64,000 nucleotides of DNA from Xanthomarina arctica (GTDB taxonomy: Bacteria; Bacteroidota; Bacteroidia; Flavobacteriales; Flavobacteriaceae). The translations under genes were made by a program, and so were the position numbers. Position 1 is the first letter of the stretch. Every line of letters starts with the position of its first letter. The notes below the pieces were generated by a model. It saw nothing but the letters and a program-made list of their open reading frames with translations, did not search any database and was not told the DNA's origin. The stretch covers positions 248,001 to 312,000 of the forward strand of contig NZ_BMFQ01000001.1 in the NCBI RefSeq assembly GCF_014638915.1. The letters run 5' to 3'. This document shows positions 1-8,407 of the stretch, piece after piece.

Positions 1-234
1 GGTTTGGATTTCAGATTTTTTATAGTTTTTCCAATTTTTCTGAAGAACGTATTCTGCCAATTCAGCGTCTCGTGAAAAAATGGCATAATTACCTAACCCA
101 ATATTAAGTTTAAAAGTATCACCATGCTTTTCAAAATTTTCATGATGAAAAGGCAACGGGTTATTCAATATTTTTATGGCTTGCCTTAAAAAGGTAAATG
201 TAGAAACTTCTGGTATTTTCTTAATTTGGGTCAT
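1..234 (-). CDS. cytochrome P450, N-terminal part only (cut by window edge)
   Basis: The 78 visible codons begin [20 protein letters not shown] and continue with a segment (NPLPFHHENFEKHGDTF) typical of the N-terminal region of soluble bacterial P450s, where the proline-rich stretch is followed by the first beta-strands. The heme-binding Cys region lies outside the window, so activity cannot be judged. Its ATG overlaps the ruvB stop codon by one base (TAATG), which implies translational coupling in a ruvB-P450 operon. There is no signal peptide. The family call rests on recalled similarity of this N-terminus; the substrate is unknown. Confidence 0.75.
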   Translation of the reverse strand, partial: MTQIKKIPEVSTFTFLRQAIKILNNPLPFHHENFEKHGDTFKLNIGLGNYAIFSRDAELAEYVLQKNWKNYKKSEIQT

Positions 235-1256
235 TAAAACAATCCTCCTTGCGTTGGTCCTTTTATTTTCCCTAGATGTTTATAGGCTAATTCGGTTACT
301 TCTCTCCCACGCGGGGTTCGCATAATAAATCCTTGTTGGATTAAAAAAGGCTCGTAAACTTCTTCAATGGTTTCGGCACTTTCACTTACAGCAGTTGCTA
401 TAGTTGTAATTCCGACAGGTCCGCCTTTAAATTTATCAATCAGGGTTGTTAGAATTTTGTTATCCATTTCGTCTAAGCCATGAGCATCCACATGAAGTGC
501 TTCTAAAGCAAATTTGGCAATTTTAATATCAATATTACCATTTCCTTTAATTTGAGCAAAATCGCGTACACGACGTAACAAGGCATTTGCAATTCTAGGA
601 GTACCACGACTTCTACCAGCAATCTCAATAGCCGCTTCCATAGAAATTGGAACTTTTAATATTTCTGAACTACGTTGCACAATAGTAGTCAGTAATTCGG
701 TATTATAATATTGTAACCTACTTTGTATTCCAAAACGGGCTCTCATTGGAGCTGTTAATAGACCAGAGCGTGTTGTTGCTCCAACTAATGTAAAAGGATT
801 CAGGTTAAGTTGAACGGTTCTGGCGTTTGGGCCAGACTCAATCATGATATCAATTTTGTAATCCTCCATTGCCGAGTATAAATACTCTTCTACAATGGGA
901 CTTAATCTATGTATTTCGTCAATAAATAAAACATCTCTTTCATCTAGATTTGTAAGCAGTCCAGCTAAATCTCCTGGCTTATCTAAAACAGGGCCAGAAG
1001 TTACTTTAATACCTACACCCAACTCGCTTGCTAGAATATGGGCTAAGGTCGTTTTCCCTAATCCGGGAGGTCCATGAAATAAGGTGTGATCTAATGCTTC
1101 CTCACGTAAATTTGCCGCTTGAACAAAGATTTGAAGATTCTCCAATACTTGATCCTGACCTGTAAAATCATCGAATGATAAAGGTCTCAATTTCTTTTCT
1201 ACATCCAGTTCTTCTGGCGTAAAACTGTCTCCTGTAGGATCTAGGTTGTCGTTCAT
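234..1256 (-). CDS. ruvB: Holliday junction branch migration ATPase RuvB
   Basis: RuvB is the hexameric AAA+ motor that drives branch migration of Holliday junctions with RuvA in recombinational repair. The protein shows Walker A (GPPGLGKTT, about residues 62-70), Walker B ([10 protein letters not shown], about 109-118), sensor I (VGATTRSG) and the C-terminal winged-helix part ending in [16 protein letters not shown]. An upstream GTG at 1262 is in frame, but the ATG at 1256 (MNDNL) gives 340 aa, close to the usual length, so I chose it. The downstream P450 overlaps by one base. A TATATTTG box at 1312-1319 (minus strand) may be its promoter. Confidence 0.97.
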   Translation of the reverse strand: MNDNLDPTGDSFTPEELDVEKKLRPLSFDDFTGQDQVLENLQIFVQAANLREEALDHTLFHGPPGLGKTTLAHILASELGVGIKVTSGPVLDKPGDLAGLLTNLDERDVLFIDEIHRLSPIVEEYLYSAMEDYKIDIMIESGPNARTVQLNLNPFTLVGATTRSGLLTAPMRARFGIQSRLQYYNTELLTTIVQRSSEILKVPISMEAAIEIAGRSRGTPRIANALLRRVRDFAQIKGNGNIDIKIAKFALEALHVDAHGLDEMDNKILTTLIDKFKGGPVGITTIATAVSESAETIEEVYEPFLIQQGFIMRTPRGREVTELAYKHLGKIKGPTQGGLF

Positions 1257-1261
1257 GTGCA

Positions 1262-1283
1262 CATCCCACGAAAGTGAGAATCT
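1262..1283. repeat. degenerate copy of the ATTCC/GGAAT hairpin element
   Basis: The stretch reads TCCCACGAAAGTGAGAATCT at its core: a six-base stem with one mismatch around a GAAA loop. It resembles the cleaner copies at 55075 and 37507. It lies directly upstream of ruvB, in its leader. Confidence 0.4.
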
Positions 1284-1323
1284 AAATTTATTATTGAAAA
1301 ATCATTATAAGCAAATATAAAGA

Positions 1324-1352
1324 AAAAGCCTTTCCGAATTGGAAAGGCTTTT
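1324..1352 (-). terminator. hairpin between coxA and ruvB (second of two)
   Basis: A 12-bp perfect stem (AAAAGCCTTTCC / GGAAAGGCTTTT) with a 5-nt loop GAATT. It ends in runs of T in both directions. It lies behind the stronger coxA terminator and upstream of ruvB, so it probably backs up the first. Confidence 0.6.
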
Positions 1353-1402
1353 GAATAATATGTAATCTCTTTTGTTGAAACCCGTTTTTAAAAGGCAATA
1401 AC

Positions 1403-1443
1403 AAAAAAGACCTTTGAAATTTTAAGCATTTCAAAGGTCTTTT
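1403..1443 (-). terminator. strong bidirectional terminator after coxA
   Basis: A 16-bp perfect inverted repeat at 1405-1420 and 1428-1443 with a 7-nt loop, containing the core AGACCTTTGAAAT. On the minus strand it is followed by six T residues. It closes the ACIII-cox operon. Confidence 0.85.
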
Positions 1444-1455
1444 CTAATCTATTGT

Positions 1456-1479
1456 GAGATTCCCATCTTCGCAGGAATT
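1456..1479 (-). repeat. ATTCC/GGAAT hairpin element after the coxA stop
   Basis: On the minus strand this reads AATTCCTGCGAAGATGGGAA followed by TCTC, only a few bases past the coxA stop codon and before the terminator. The arms ATTCC and GGAAT match the element at 55075. Confidence 0.55.
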
Positions 1480-1482
1480 AGT

Positions 1483-3276
1483 TTAATGTTGAAGTTCTTC
1501 TTCACCTTCTTTTAAAGGAACGTTTTGTGGTACGAAATCGACATCATGTCCTGGTTTACTATAATCGTAAGCCCAACGGTATACATGAGGAATTTCACCT
1601 GGCCAGTTTCCGTGAATATGTTTCACAGGAGCAGTCCATTCTAAAGTTGTAGATCTCCAAGGGTTTTGAGGCGCCTTTTTTCCGAAGAACATACTTCCAA
1701 AGAAATTATATAAGAATACTAGTTGGAATACCCCTCCAATGATAGCAAACACCGTTATTACAACGTTAACATTCGCTAAATCGTCAAATAATGGGAAATT
1801 AGAGTTTGTATAATAACGTCTTGGTAAACCTGCCATTCCAATAAAATGCATTGGGAAGAACACACCGTAAGCACAGATAGCTGTAACCCAGAAGTGAATG
1901 TAACCTAAGTTTTTATTCATCATTCTACCAAACATTCTTGGATACCAATGGTAAACCCCAGCAAACATCCCGTAAAGAGCAGAAATACCCATTACTAAGT
2001 GGAAGTGAGCAATTACAAAATAAGTATCGTGAACGTTAATATCTAATGCAGAATCTCCTAAAATAATTCCAGTTAATCCACCTGTAATAAAAGTAGAAAC
2101 GAAACCTATTGAGAAAAGCATGGCGGTATTCATTTGTATATTCCCCTTCCAGATGGTCGTTATCCAGTTAAAGGCTTTTACAGCTGAAGGTATTGCAATT
2201 AATAAGGTTGTAAATGTAAATACAGAACCTAAGAATGGATTCATACCAGAGATAAACATGTGGTGACCCCAAACGATGGTTGATAAGAATGCAATAGCTA
2301 ATATAGAAGCAATCATTGCACGGTAACCGAAAATAGGTTTACGTGAGTTTGATGCCATAATTTCTGAAACCATTCCCATGGCTGGTAAGATTACAATATA
2401 TACCTCCGGATGTCCTAAGAACCAGAATAAGTGTTCAAATAAAACTGGAGAACCACCTTGGTAATGTAATACTTCACCTTGAATAAAGATATCCGATAAG
2501 AAGAAGGATGTACCAAAACTTCTATCCATGATTAACAATAAAGCAGCAGAGAATAATACCGGGAAAGAAACAACACCAATAATTGCAGTTACAAAAAATG
2601 CCCAGATAGTAAGAGGAAGTCTAGTCATAGACATTCCTTTTGTTCTTAAGTTTATTACTGTTACAATATAGTTTAATGAACCTAATAAAGATGAAGCAAT
2701 AAAGATTGCCATAGATACTAACCATAAAGTCATACCCATTCCAGAACCACCTTGAGCCATTGGTAAGGCAGATAAAGGAGGATAAATAGTCCAACCGGCA
2801 GCAGCTGGTCCAGCTTCTACAAATAGAGACATTAGCATAATAACACTAGATAAGAAGAATAACCAATATGAAACCATATTTAGAAATCCTGATGCCATAT
2901 CTCGTGCACCAATTTGCAATGGAATTAAAAGGTTACTAAAAGTACCACTTAAACCAGCTGTTAACACAAAGAATACCATAATGGTACCGTGAATAGTTAC
3001 TAATGCTAAATAAATATCAGCATCCATAACACCACCTGGTGCCCATTTACCTAGTAAAGCTTCAAATAATACATTTGGTTCTTCTGGCCATGCAATTTGC
3101 ATACGAAACATGATGGACATAAGAACTCCAATAACACCCATAATCGTACCTGTAATCAGGTATTGTTTGGATATCATTTTATGATCCTGACTAAAGATGT
3201 ATTTAGTCACGAAAGTTTCCTTATGATGATGTCCGTGATCGTCTTCGTGTGCGTGAGTATCTGCGTGTGTTGACAT
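1483..3276 (-). CDS. ctaD/coxA: cytochrome c oxidase (aa3 type) subunit I
   Basis: This is the catalytic heme-copper subunit, reducing O2 to water and pumping protons. All ligands are visible: H96 for heme a in IHGTIMVFF, the GHPEVY motif at 288-293 (CuB His289 and the cross-linked Tyr293), the CuB pair H338-H339 (GHHMF), and H416/H424/H426 in HDTYFVIAHFH for heme a3 and heme a. GHPEVY with its Glu marks an A1-type oxidase. The N-terminus carries ten His within the first 20 residues, probably in front of the first helix. At 597 aa it is somewhat longer than the family norm. It is the last gene of the ACIII operon; no subunit III gene is present beside it. Confidence 0.97.
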   Translation of the reverse strand: MSTHADTHAHEDDHGHHHKETFVTKYIFSQDHKMISKQYLITGTIMGVIGVLMSIMFRMQIAWPEEPNVLFEALLGKWAPGGVMDADIYLALVTIHGTIMVFFVLTAGLSGTFSNLLIPLQIGARDMASGFLNMVSYWLFFLSSVIMLMSLFVEAGPAAAGWTIYPPLSALPMAQGGSGMGMTLWLVSMAIFIASSLLGSLNYIVTVINLRTKGMSMTRLPLTIWAFFVTAIIGVVSFPVLFSAALLLIMDRSFGTSFFLSDIFIQGEVLHYQGGSPVLFEHLFWFLGHPEVYIVILPAMGMVSEIMASNSRKPIFGYRAMIASILAIAFLSTIVWGHHMFISGMNPFLGSVFTFTTLLIAIPSAVKAFNWITTIWKGNIQMNTAMLFSIGFVSTFITGGLTGIILGDSALDINVHDTYFVIAHFHLVMGISALYGMFAGVYHWYPRMFGRMMNKNLGYIHFWVTAICAYGVFFPMHFIGMAGLPRRYYTNSNFPLFDDLANVNVVITVFAIIGGVFQLVFLYNFFGSMFFGKKAPQNPWRSTTLEWTAPVKHIHGNWPGEIPHVYRWAYDYSKPGHDVDFVPQNVPLKEGEEELQH

Positions 3277-3311
3277 AATCTAATATATACTTTTTAAAAC
3301 AGTTTCTTAAT

Positions 3312-4379
3312 TTACTTAATTAAAGAATCTTTAAATTCTTTTTGTTCTTTGATCCAAGCGTCGTACTCTTCCTGAGTTTCAACTATAATATTCATTTGCA
3401 TGTTATAATGAGATTTACCACAAATCTTATTACATAACAATAAAAAATTAAATTCGTATGGATCTAAAGGAGCTTCACCTTTTATTGCTAATTCCTTGCT
3501 TTTTTCCGATCTAATATCATTAATATTAGCAACCTTCTCCAAGATTTGAGGTGTTTGTCTCATATCTGCAGTAGTTATAGATGGCGTAAAACCAAATTGT
3601 GTGATCATACCAGGAACACAGTTCATTTGTGCTCTAAAATGTGGCATGTAAGCAGAGTGCAATACATCTTGTGAACGCATTTTGAATAATACTGGTTTAC
3701 CTACTGGTAAATGCAATTCTGAAGTTATAATATCGTCTTGAGCATTTGGATCAGATTCATCTACTCCAAGAATATTTGCTTTATCGATATCAATTAATCT
3801 CACATTAGCTTTTCCTAAGGTATTATCATTACCACCGTAACGCGCCTTCCAGTTAAACTGTTGTGCATATAATTCTATAATTATAGGATCGTCATCTTCA
3901 TTCACGTTCATAATACTTGTCCAAGTAAATAAACCATAAATGATTAGTCCCGCTAATACGATTACTGGAATAATGGTCCAAATAGCTTCTAAGGTATTAT
4001 TATCAGCATAGAAAAATGCTTTCTTTCCTTTTTCTCCTCTATATTTAAAAGCAAAATAATGTAATAAATATTGTGTTATGGTTTGTACTATGAAGATAAG
4101 AACCATAGAGATAATCATCAAATTATCAATTTCTGCACCATGTACAGATGCTGAATTTGACATTAATGGTAAGTCTCCCCATTTTACAAAACAAACGATA
4201 GTAATGATATAAATGAAAGCTAAGAAAGCTAGCATCATATATGCATTTATCTTGTTATCGTTATCTGTTGCTATTTGGCTATTTGAAGTACCTACCTGAG
4301 CTAAATCAAATATTTTAACCATTTGCCATATGGCAACAGCTACAAAAAATACTATTATAATTGTTAAAAAAGCTGTCAT
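3312..4379 (-). CDS. ctaC/coxB: cytochrome c oxidase subunit II (CuA subunit)
   Basis: Subunit II takes electrons from cytochrome c or the ACIII hemes through CuA. The CuA ligands are seen as H241 (DVLHS) and CNKICGKSHYNM at 316-327 (C316, C320, H324, M327). The residue usually Glu between the two Cys is Lys here; only its backbone carbonyl binds copper in known enzymes. Instead of the usual two helices I see four hydrophobic segments (about 2-22, 46-67, 86-110, 134-156), so there are about two extra N-terminal helices. This fits the modified oxidases that dock onto ACIII in Flavobacterium johnsoniae. The gene is 27 nt after actF and 35 nt before coxA. Confidence 0.95.
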   Translation of the reverse strand: MTAFLTIIIVFFVAVAIWQMVKIFDLAQVGTSNSQIATDNDNKINAYMMLAFLAFIYIITIVCFVKWGDLPLMSNSASVHGAEIDNLMIISMVLIFIVQTITQYLLHYFAFKYRGEKGKKAFFYADNNTLEAIWTIIPVIVLAGLIIYGLFTWTSIMNVNEDDDPIIIELYAQQFNWKARYGGNDNTLGKANVRLIDIDKANILGVDESDPNAQDDIITSELHLPVGKPVLFKMRSQDVLHSAYMPHFRAQMNCVPGMITQFGFTPSITTADMRQTPQILEKVANINDIRSEKSKELAIKGEAPLDPYEFNFLLLCNKICGKSHYNMQMNIIVETQEEYDAWIKEQKEFKDSLIK

Positions 4380-4406
4380 TGTCTTTTCTCTACTTTAATT
4401 AATTTT

Positions 4407-5783
4407 TTAATAATGAAAATGTTCACTTTCCTTCAGGAATGGATTTCTTTTTACTAGTAATGGCGCTTTAGATAAAGCTGAAAATACGATGAATATAAAT
4501 AATCCAGCGAATAACATCACAGAACTAATTTCAGGAATACCAATAGACCATCTATCTCCAACAGTTGCAGGCATAATCATTACATAAACATCTACGTAAT
4601 GTCCTACTAAAATGATAATTCCAGCCATACTAACAAACCAAGGGATTCGTTTATAATCGCTATTCATTAACACTAAGAATGGGAACACAAAGTTTAGTAC
4701 TACCATACCGAAGAAAAGACCGTTGTAATCTTGAATACGTGTTACAAAATAAGTAACCTCTTCAGGAATATTTGCATACCAAATTAACATGAATTGTGAA
4801 AACCAAAGGTAAGCCCAAAAAATACTAAATCCGAACATGAACTTTGCTAAATCATGAATATGACTATCATTAACTATTTCTAAATGACCTCTAGATTTTA
4901 AGTAAAGAGTTATAAACGCAATAACTGTAATTCCACTTACTGCCATTCCAGCAAACACATACCATCCAAATAAGGTACTAAACCAGTGAGGATCTACACT
5001 CATTATCCAATCCCAAGACATAATTGATTCTGTATAAATAAAGAATACTAAGAATGCCGCTGAAATACGAAATGTTTTTTTGAAGTAACTATTATCTGAT
5101 GCCGTATCGTTAGCAATACTAAATTTACGTGAAAAATGTCTGTATAAACTCCAACCTGCAATAAAAATCAAGCCTCTAAAAGCAAACCACCAAATATTTA
5201 AATAGCTAGCTTTACCTTGTAATAATTTATCGTGAGCTACTACTTCTGGATCCATCCAGACAAATATATTATAGTGTCCAATGGTTCCTGATGCTATAGC
5301 AATTGCTAATACAATAAGACCTCCTGGTAATACATAAGCAGTAATTCCCTCCATAACTCTAAATAGTACTGGAGACCAACCTGATTGTGAAGCAAATTGA
5401 ATAGCATAAAAGGCCAAAACCCCTAAAGCTATCATAAAAAAGAAAAAGGCTGCTACATATAATGCAGACCATGGTCTATTTGCCATTTGATGTTGTACAT
5501 GCTCTACGTGTTTAGCATGTTCATCTACATGTTGCCCTGCATTTGCAGTTGCATCATGTGAATTTGCTTCATGACTAACCTCAGAATGATCTGAATCACC
5601 GGCTACCACATGAGCTTCAGTTGCTACGCCATGACCTCCACCATGAGGTGCTTCTTCTGCAAGCATGGTTTCAACTTCTTCAAAAGATTTATGAGATGTC
5701 ATAAAACCATATCCTACGCCTAATAGTCCTAAAATTATTAAGGCTATAGAAAATGTCTTTAATTTATTTGAGATTGTGTACAT
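4407..5783 (-). CDS. actF: Alternative complex III membrane subunit ActF (NrfD-like)
   Basis: ActF is the second NrfD/PsrC-like polytopic subunit of the quinol:cytochrome c oxidoreductase and sits in the inner membrane. About ten hydrophobic helices are visible. After the first helix (about 10-29) comes a hydrophilic segment, about residues 43-100, unusually rich in His, Ala and acidic residues (HGGGHG, VSHEANSHD, DEHAKHVEHVQHQ). This loop could bind metal; that is inference. The gene lies between actE and coxB in the usual order and has a clean ATG start. Confidence 0.9.
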   Translation of the reverse strand: MYTISNKLKTFSIALIILGLLGVGYGFMTSHKSFEEVETMLAEEAPHGGGHGVATEAHVVAGDSDHSEVSHEANSHDATANAGQHVDEHAKHVEHVQHQMANRPWSALYVAAFFFFMIALGVLAFYAIQFASQSGWSPVLFRVMEGITAYVLPGGLIVLAIAIASGTIGHYNIFVWMDPEVVAHDKLLQGKASYLNIWWFAFRGLIFIAGWSLYRHFSRKFSIANDTASDNSYFKKTFRISAAFLVFFIYTESIMSWDWIMSVDPHWFSTLFGWYVFAGMAVSGITVIAFITLYLKSRGHLEIVNDSHIHDLAKFMFGFSIFWAYLWFSQFMLIWYANIPEEVTYFVTRIQDYNGLFFGMVVLNFVFPFLVLMNSDYKRIPWFVSMAGIIILVGHYVDVYVMIMPATVGDRWSIGIPEISSVMLFAGLFIFIVFSALSKAPLLVKRNPFLKESEHFHY

Positions 5784-5807
5784 ATCTATATTTAATCTTT
5801 ATCTTTC

Positions 5808-6365
5808 TTACTGTTCTAATTTAGCTTTTAAATCCAACACATAAGCAACTACTTGCCAACGCTCTTCTTCATTTAGCTGATTTGCATAGGATCCCATTGT
5901 ATTTTTACCATAATAAATAGTATGATAAATACTTCCTTCGGTTATAGCTCTTCCTATATCGTCGTATTTAGGAATCCCTAATATTTTTTCTCTCTTAACT
6001 AGTTGTCCTTGTCCGTCTCCTTTTGTTCCATGACAAATTCCACAGTAAATATCATAAAGTATTTTAGCTTCCACTAAATTTACTTGAGTAGAATCTAAAG
6101 GACTTTTCAATTCCGTTTTAGCTAACATATAACCTTCCATATCACTTGCGTAATCAAAAGGCATGTATCCTCTAGGCACAGTTCCATCTACTGGTAATTG
6201 GGCTTCAACACCGTTTCTAAAAGCATCAGATTCTGAATACGTTTCATAACCAACAGGTACATACATGTTAGGCATGAATTGGTAGTTGGGTCTTGAGTCG
6301 TTTTGACAAGACACAAAAGATGCGAATACTAATGCTATAATTGTTATTTTTACTAAGCTCTTCAT
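5808..6365 (-). CDS. actE: Alternative complex III monoheme cytochrome c lipoprotein ActE
   Basis: ActE is a class I cytochrome c that passes electrons from ACIII. A lipoprotein signal ends in FVSC, so Cys20 would be the lipidated residue. A single heme motif CGICH appears at about 108-112 in IYCGICHGTKGDGQG, with a likely Met ligand in NTMGSYANQLNEEE. At 185 aa this is normal for the family. It lies 9 nt after actD and 24 nt before actF. Confidence 0.94.
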   Translation of the reverse strand: MKSLVKITIIALVFASFVSCQNDSRPNYQFMPNMYVPVGYETYSESDAFRNGVEAQLPVDGTVPRGYMPFDYASDMEGYMLAKTELKSPLDSTQVNLVEAKILYDIYCGICHGTKGDGQGQLVKREKILGIPKYDDIGRAITEGSIYHTIYYGKNTMGSYANQLNEEERWQVVAYVLDLKAKLEQ

Positions 6366-6374
6366 ATTACAATA

Positions 6375-6911
6375 TTAATGTGCTTCTTCTTTTTCAATTA
6401 ATTTAATTTCTACCGCTCCAGTTTCTTTAAGTAAGTTTTCCAATTCGGTTTCGTTACCATGAACTGCAATTTCCATTAAGAAGTGATCATCTGTAGTTCT
6501 TAAATCAGGATTTTCAGCTTTTTTAAAGGGCCACATTCTACTTCTTAAGTAAAAGGTGATAACCATTAGGTGGGCCGCAAAAAATACCGTTAGTTCAAAC
6601 ATAATCGGCACAAAGGCTGGCATGTTTTCTATATAACTAAAACTTGGTTTACCACCAATGTTTTGTGGCCAGTCTTCTATCATGATAAAATTCATCATAG
6701 CAACGGCAACACATAAACCAACACAACCATATAAAAAAGCCGTAATTGCTAACCTTGTTGGCGCTAATCCCATGGCCTTGTCTAGTCCGTGAACTGGAAA
6801 AGGTGTGTATATTTCTTCAATGTGATATCTCTCTGCCTTTACCCTTTTAACGGCAGACATCAATACATCATCATCAGTATAAATAGCGTGAATTACTTTT
6901 GAAGTTTCCAT
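6375..6911 (-). CDS. actD: Alternative complex III subunit ActD (DUF3341)
   Basis: This small membrane subunit of ACIII packs against the NrfD-like subunits. It shows a cytoplasmic N-terminal domain (IHAIYTDDDVLMSAVKRVK, with PFPVHGLDKAMGL), then two transmembrane segments (about 54-77 and 101-122) and a C-terminal tail ending in ELENLLKETGAVEIKLIE. It is typical DUF3341 in length (178 aa) and layout. Only 4 nt separate it from actC, so the two are translated together. Confidence 0.92.
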   Translation of the reverse strand: METSKVIHAIYTDDDVLMSAVKRVKAERYHIEEIYTPFPVHGLDKAMGLAPTRLAITAFLYGCVGLCVAVAMMNFIMIEDWPQNIGGKPSFSYIENMPAFVPIMFELTVFFAAHLMVITFYLRSRMWPFKKAENPDLRTTDDHFLMEIAVHGNETELENLLKETGAVEIKLIEKEEAH

Positions 6912-6915
6912 ATTG

Positions 6916-8373
6916 CTACTCGTCGTTTTTTGTTTTGTTAACTTGGCTTCCAGACGTTCTTATATCTGATCCTGTACCTACTAAAGTATCTCCTCTTTCT
7001 CTAATGCTTTTATAACGCTCACCTGAAGATTTTAAAATAGTTTTTACTTCAGCTTGTGCAATTACTGGGAATGTTCTTGAGTATAATAAAAATAATACAA
7101 AGAAGAATCCTATTGTTCCAATAAAGATACCAATATCTACAAAAGTTGGTGAGAACATAGTCCAAGATGATGGTAAATAATCTCTATGTAATGAGGTTAC
7201 GATAATTACAAAACGTTCGAACCACATCCCTACGTTTACTACAATAGAAATAAAGAATGAGAACATAATACTCGTTCTAAGTTTCTTAAACCACATAAAT
7301 TGTGGAGAGAAAACATTACAACTCATCATTAATAAATAAGCCCACCAGTAAGGTCCTGTTGCTCTATTCAAGAATGCATATTGTTCATACTCTACACCAG
7401 AATACCAAGCAATAAATAATTCAGTTATATAAGCCACACCAACAATAGAACCTGTAATCATAATTACAATGTTCATCAATTCGATATGCTGTACCGTAAT
7501 ATAATCTTCAAGGCTACACACTTTTCTCATAATAATAAGAAGCGTGTTTACCATTGCGAATCCAGAAAATACTGCTCCTGCCACAAAGTAAGGAGGGAAA
7601 ATAGTAGTATGCCATCCAGGAATAACAGATGTTGCGAAATCAAAGGATACAATGGTATGTACTGAAAGTACTAAAGGAGTTGCTAAACCAGCAAGAACTA
7701 AAGAAACTTCTTCAAAACGTTGCCAATCTTTTGCTCTTCCAGACCATCCAAAACTTAATAAAGAATATATTTTCTTTTGGAAAGGTTTAATTGCTCTATC
7801 ACGTAGCATCGCAAAATCTGGTAATAAACCTGTCCACCAGAATACTAAAGAAACTGATAAATAAGTTGAGATTGCAAATACATCCCAAAGTAACGGAGAG
7901 TTAAAGTTTACCCATAGCGATCCAAATTGATTTGGAATAGGTAAAACCCAGTACCCTAACCATGGACGACCCATGTGAATAATTGGAAACAATCCTGCTT
8001 GAACAACAGAGAAAATTGTCATTGCCTCTGCAGATCTGTTAATTGCCATTCTCCATTTCTGACGGAAAAGTAATAGTACGGCAGAAATCAATGTTCCTGC
8101 GTGACCAATACCTACCCACCAAACGAAGTTGGTAATATCCCAAGCCCAACCTACGGTTTTATTTAAACCCCAAGTTCCGATACCTGTTGATATTGTGTAA
8201 ATGATACAACCTATTCCCCAGAGAAAAGCTACTAGTGCAATAGAAAAAACTATCCACCAAGATTTGTTTGCTTTACCTTCGACTGGCCTTGCTACATCCA
8301 CAGATACATCGTGGTATGACTTTTCGCCTGTAACTAAAGGTCTTCTAATAGGTGCTTCGTAATGAGACGCCAT
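6916..8373 (-). CDS. actC: Alternative complex III membrane subunit ActC (NrfD/PsrC family)
   Basis: ActC is the quinol-oxidising polytopic subunit of ACIII and is related to polysulfide reductase PsrC. About ten helices are visible. The segment VWWVGIGHAGTLISAVLLLF and the run SAEAMTIFSVVQAGLFPIIH are typical of the NrfD fold near the quinol site. The C-terminal tail is hydrophilic and cytoplasmic. At 485 aa it has the usual length. It sits between actB and actD; a second NrfD-like gene, actF, follows in the same operon. Confidence 0.95.
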   Translation of the reverse strand: MASHYEAPIRRPLVTGEKSYHDVSVDVARPVEGKANKSWWIVFSIALVAFLWGIGCIIYTISTGIGTWGLNKTVGWAWDITNFVWWVGIGHAGTLISAVLLLFRQKWRMAINRSAEAMTIFSVVQAGLFPIIHMGRPWLGYWVLPIPNQFGSLWVNFNSPLLWDVFAISTYLSVSLVFWWTGLLPDFAMLRDRAIKPFQKKIYSLLSFGWSGRAKDWQRFEEVSLVLAGLATPLVLSVHTIVSFDFATSVIPGWHTTIFPPYFVAGAVFSGFAMVNTLLIIMRKVCSLEDYITVQHIELMNIVIMITGSIVGVAYITELFIAWYSGVEYEQYAFLNRATGPYWWAYLLMMSCNVFSPQFMWFKKLRTSIMFSFFISIVVNVGMWFERFVIIVTSLHRDYLPSSWTMFSPTFVDIGIFIGTIGFFFVLFLLYSRTFPVIAQAEVKTILKSSGERYKSIRERGDTLVGTGSDIRTSGSQVNKTKNDE

Positions 8374-8407
8374 AATCCTTTTATAATTATTTTCTTAATT
8401 CGTTTTA

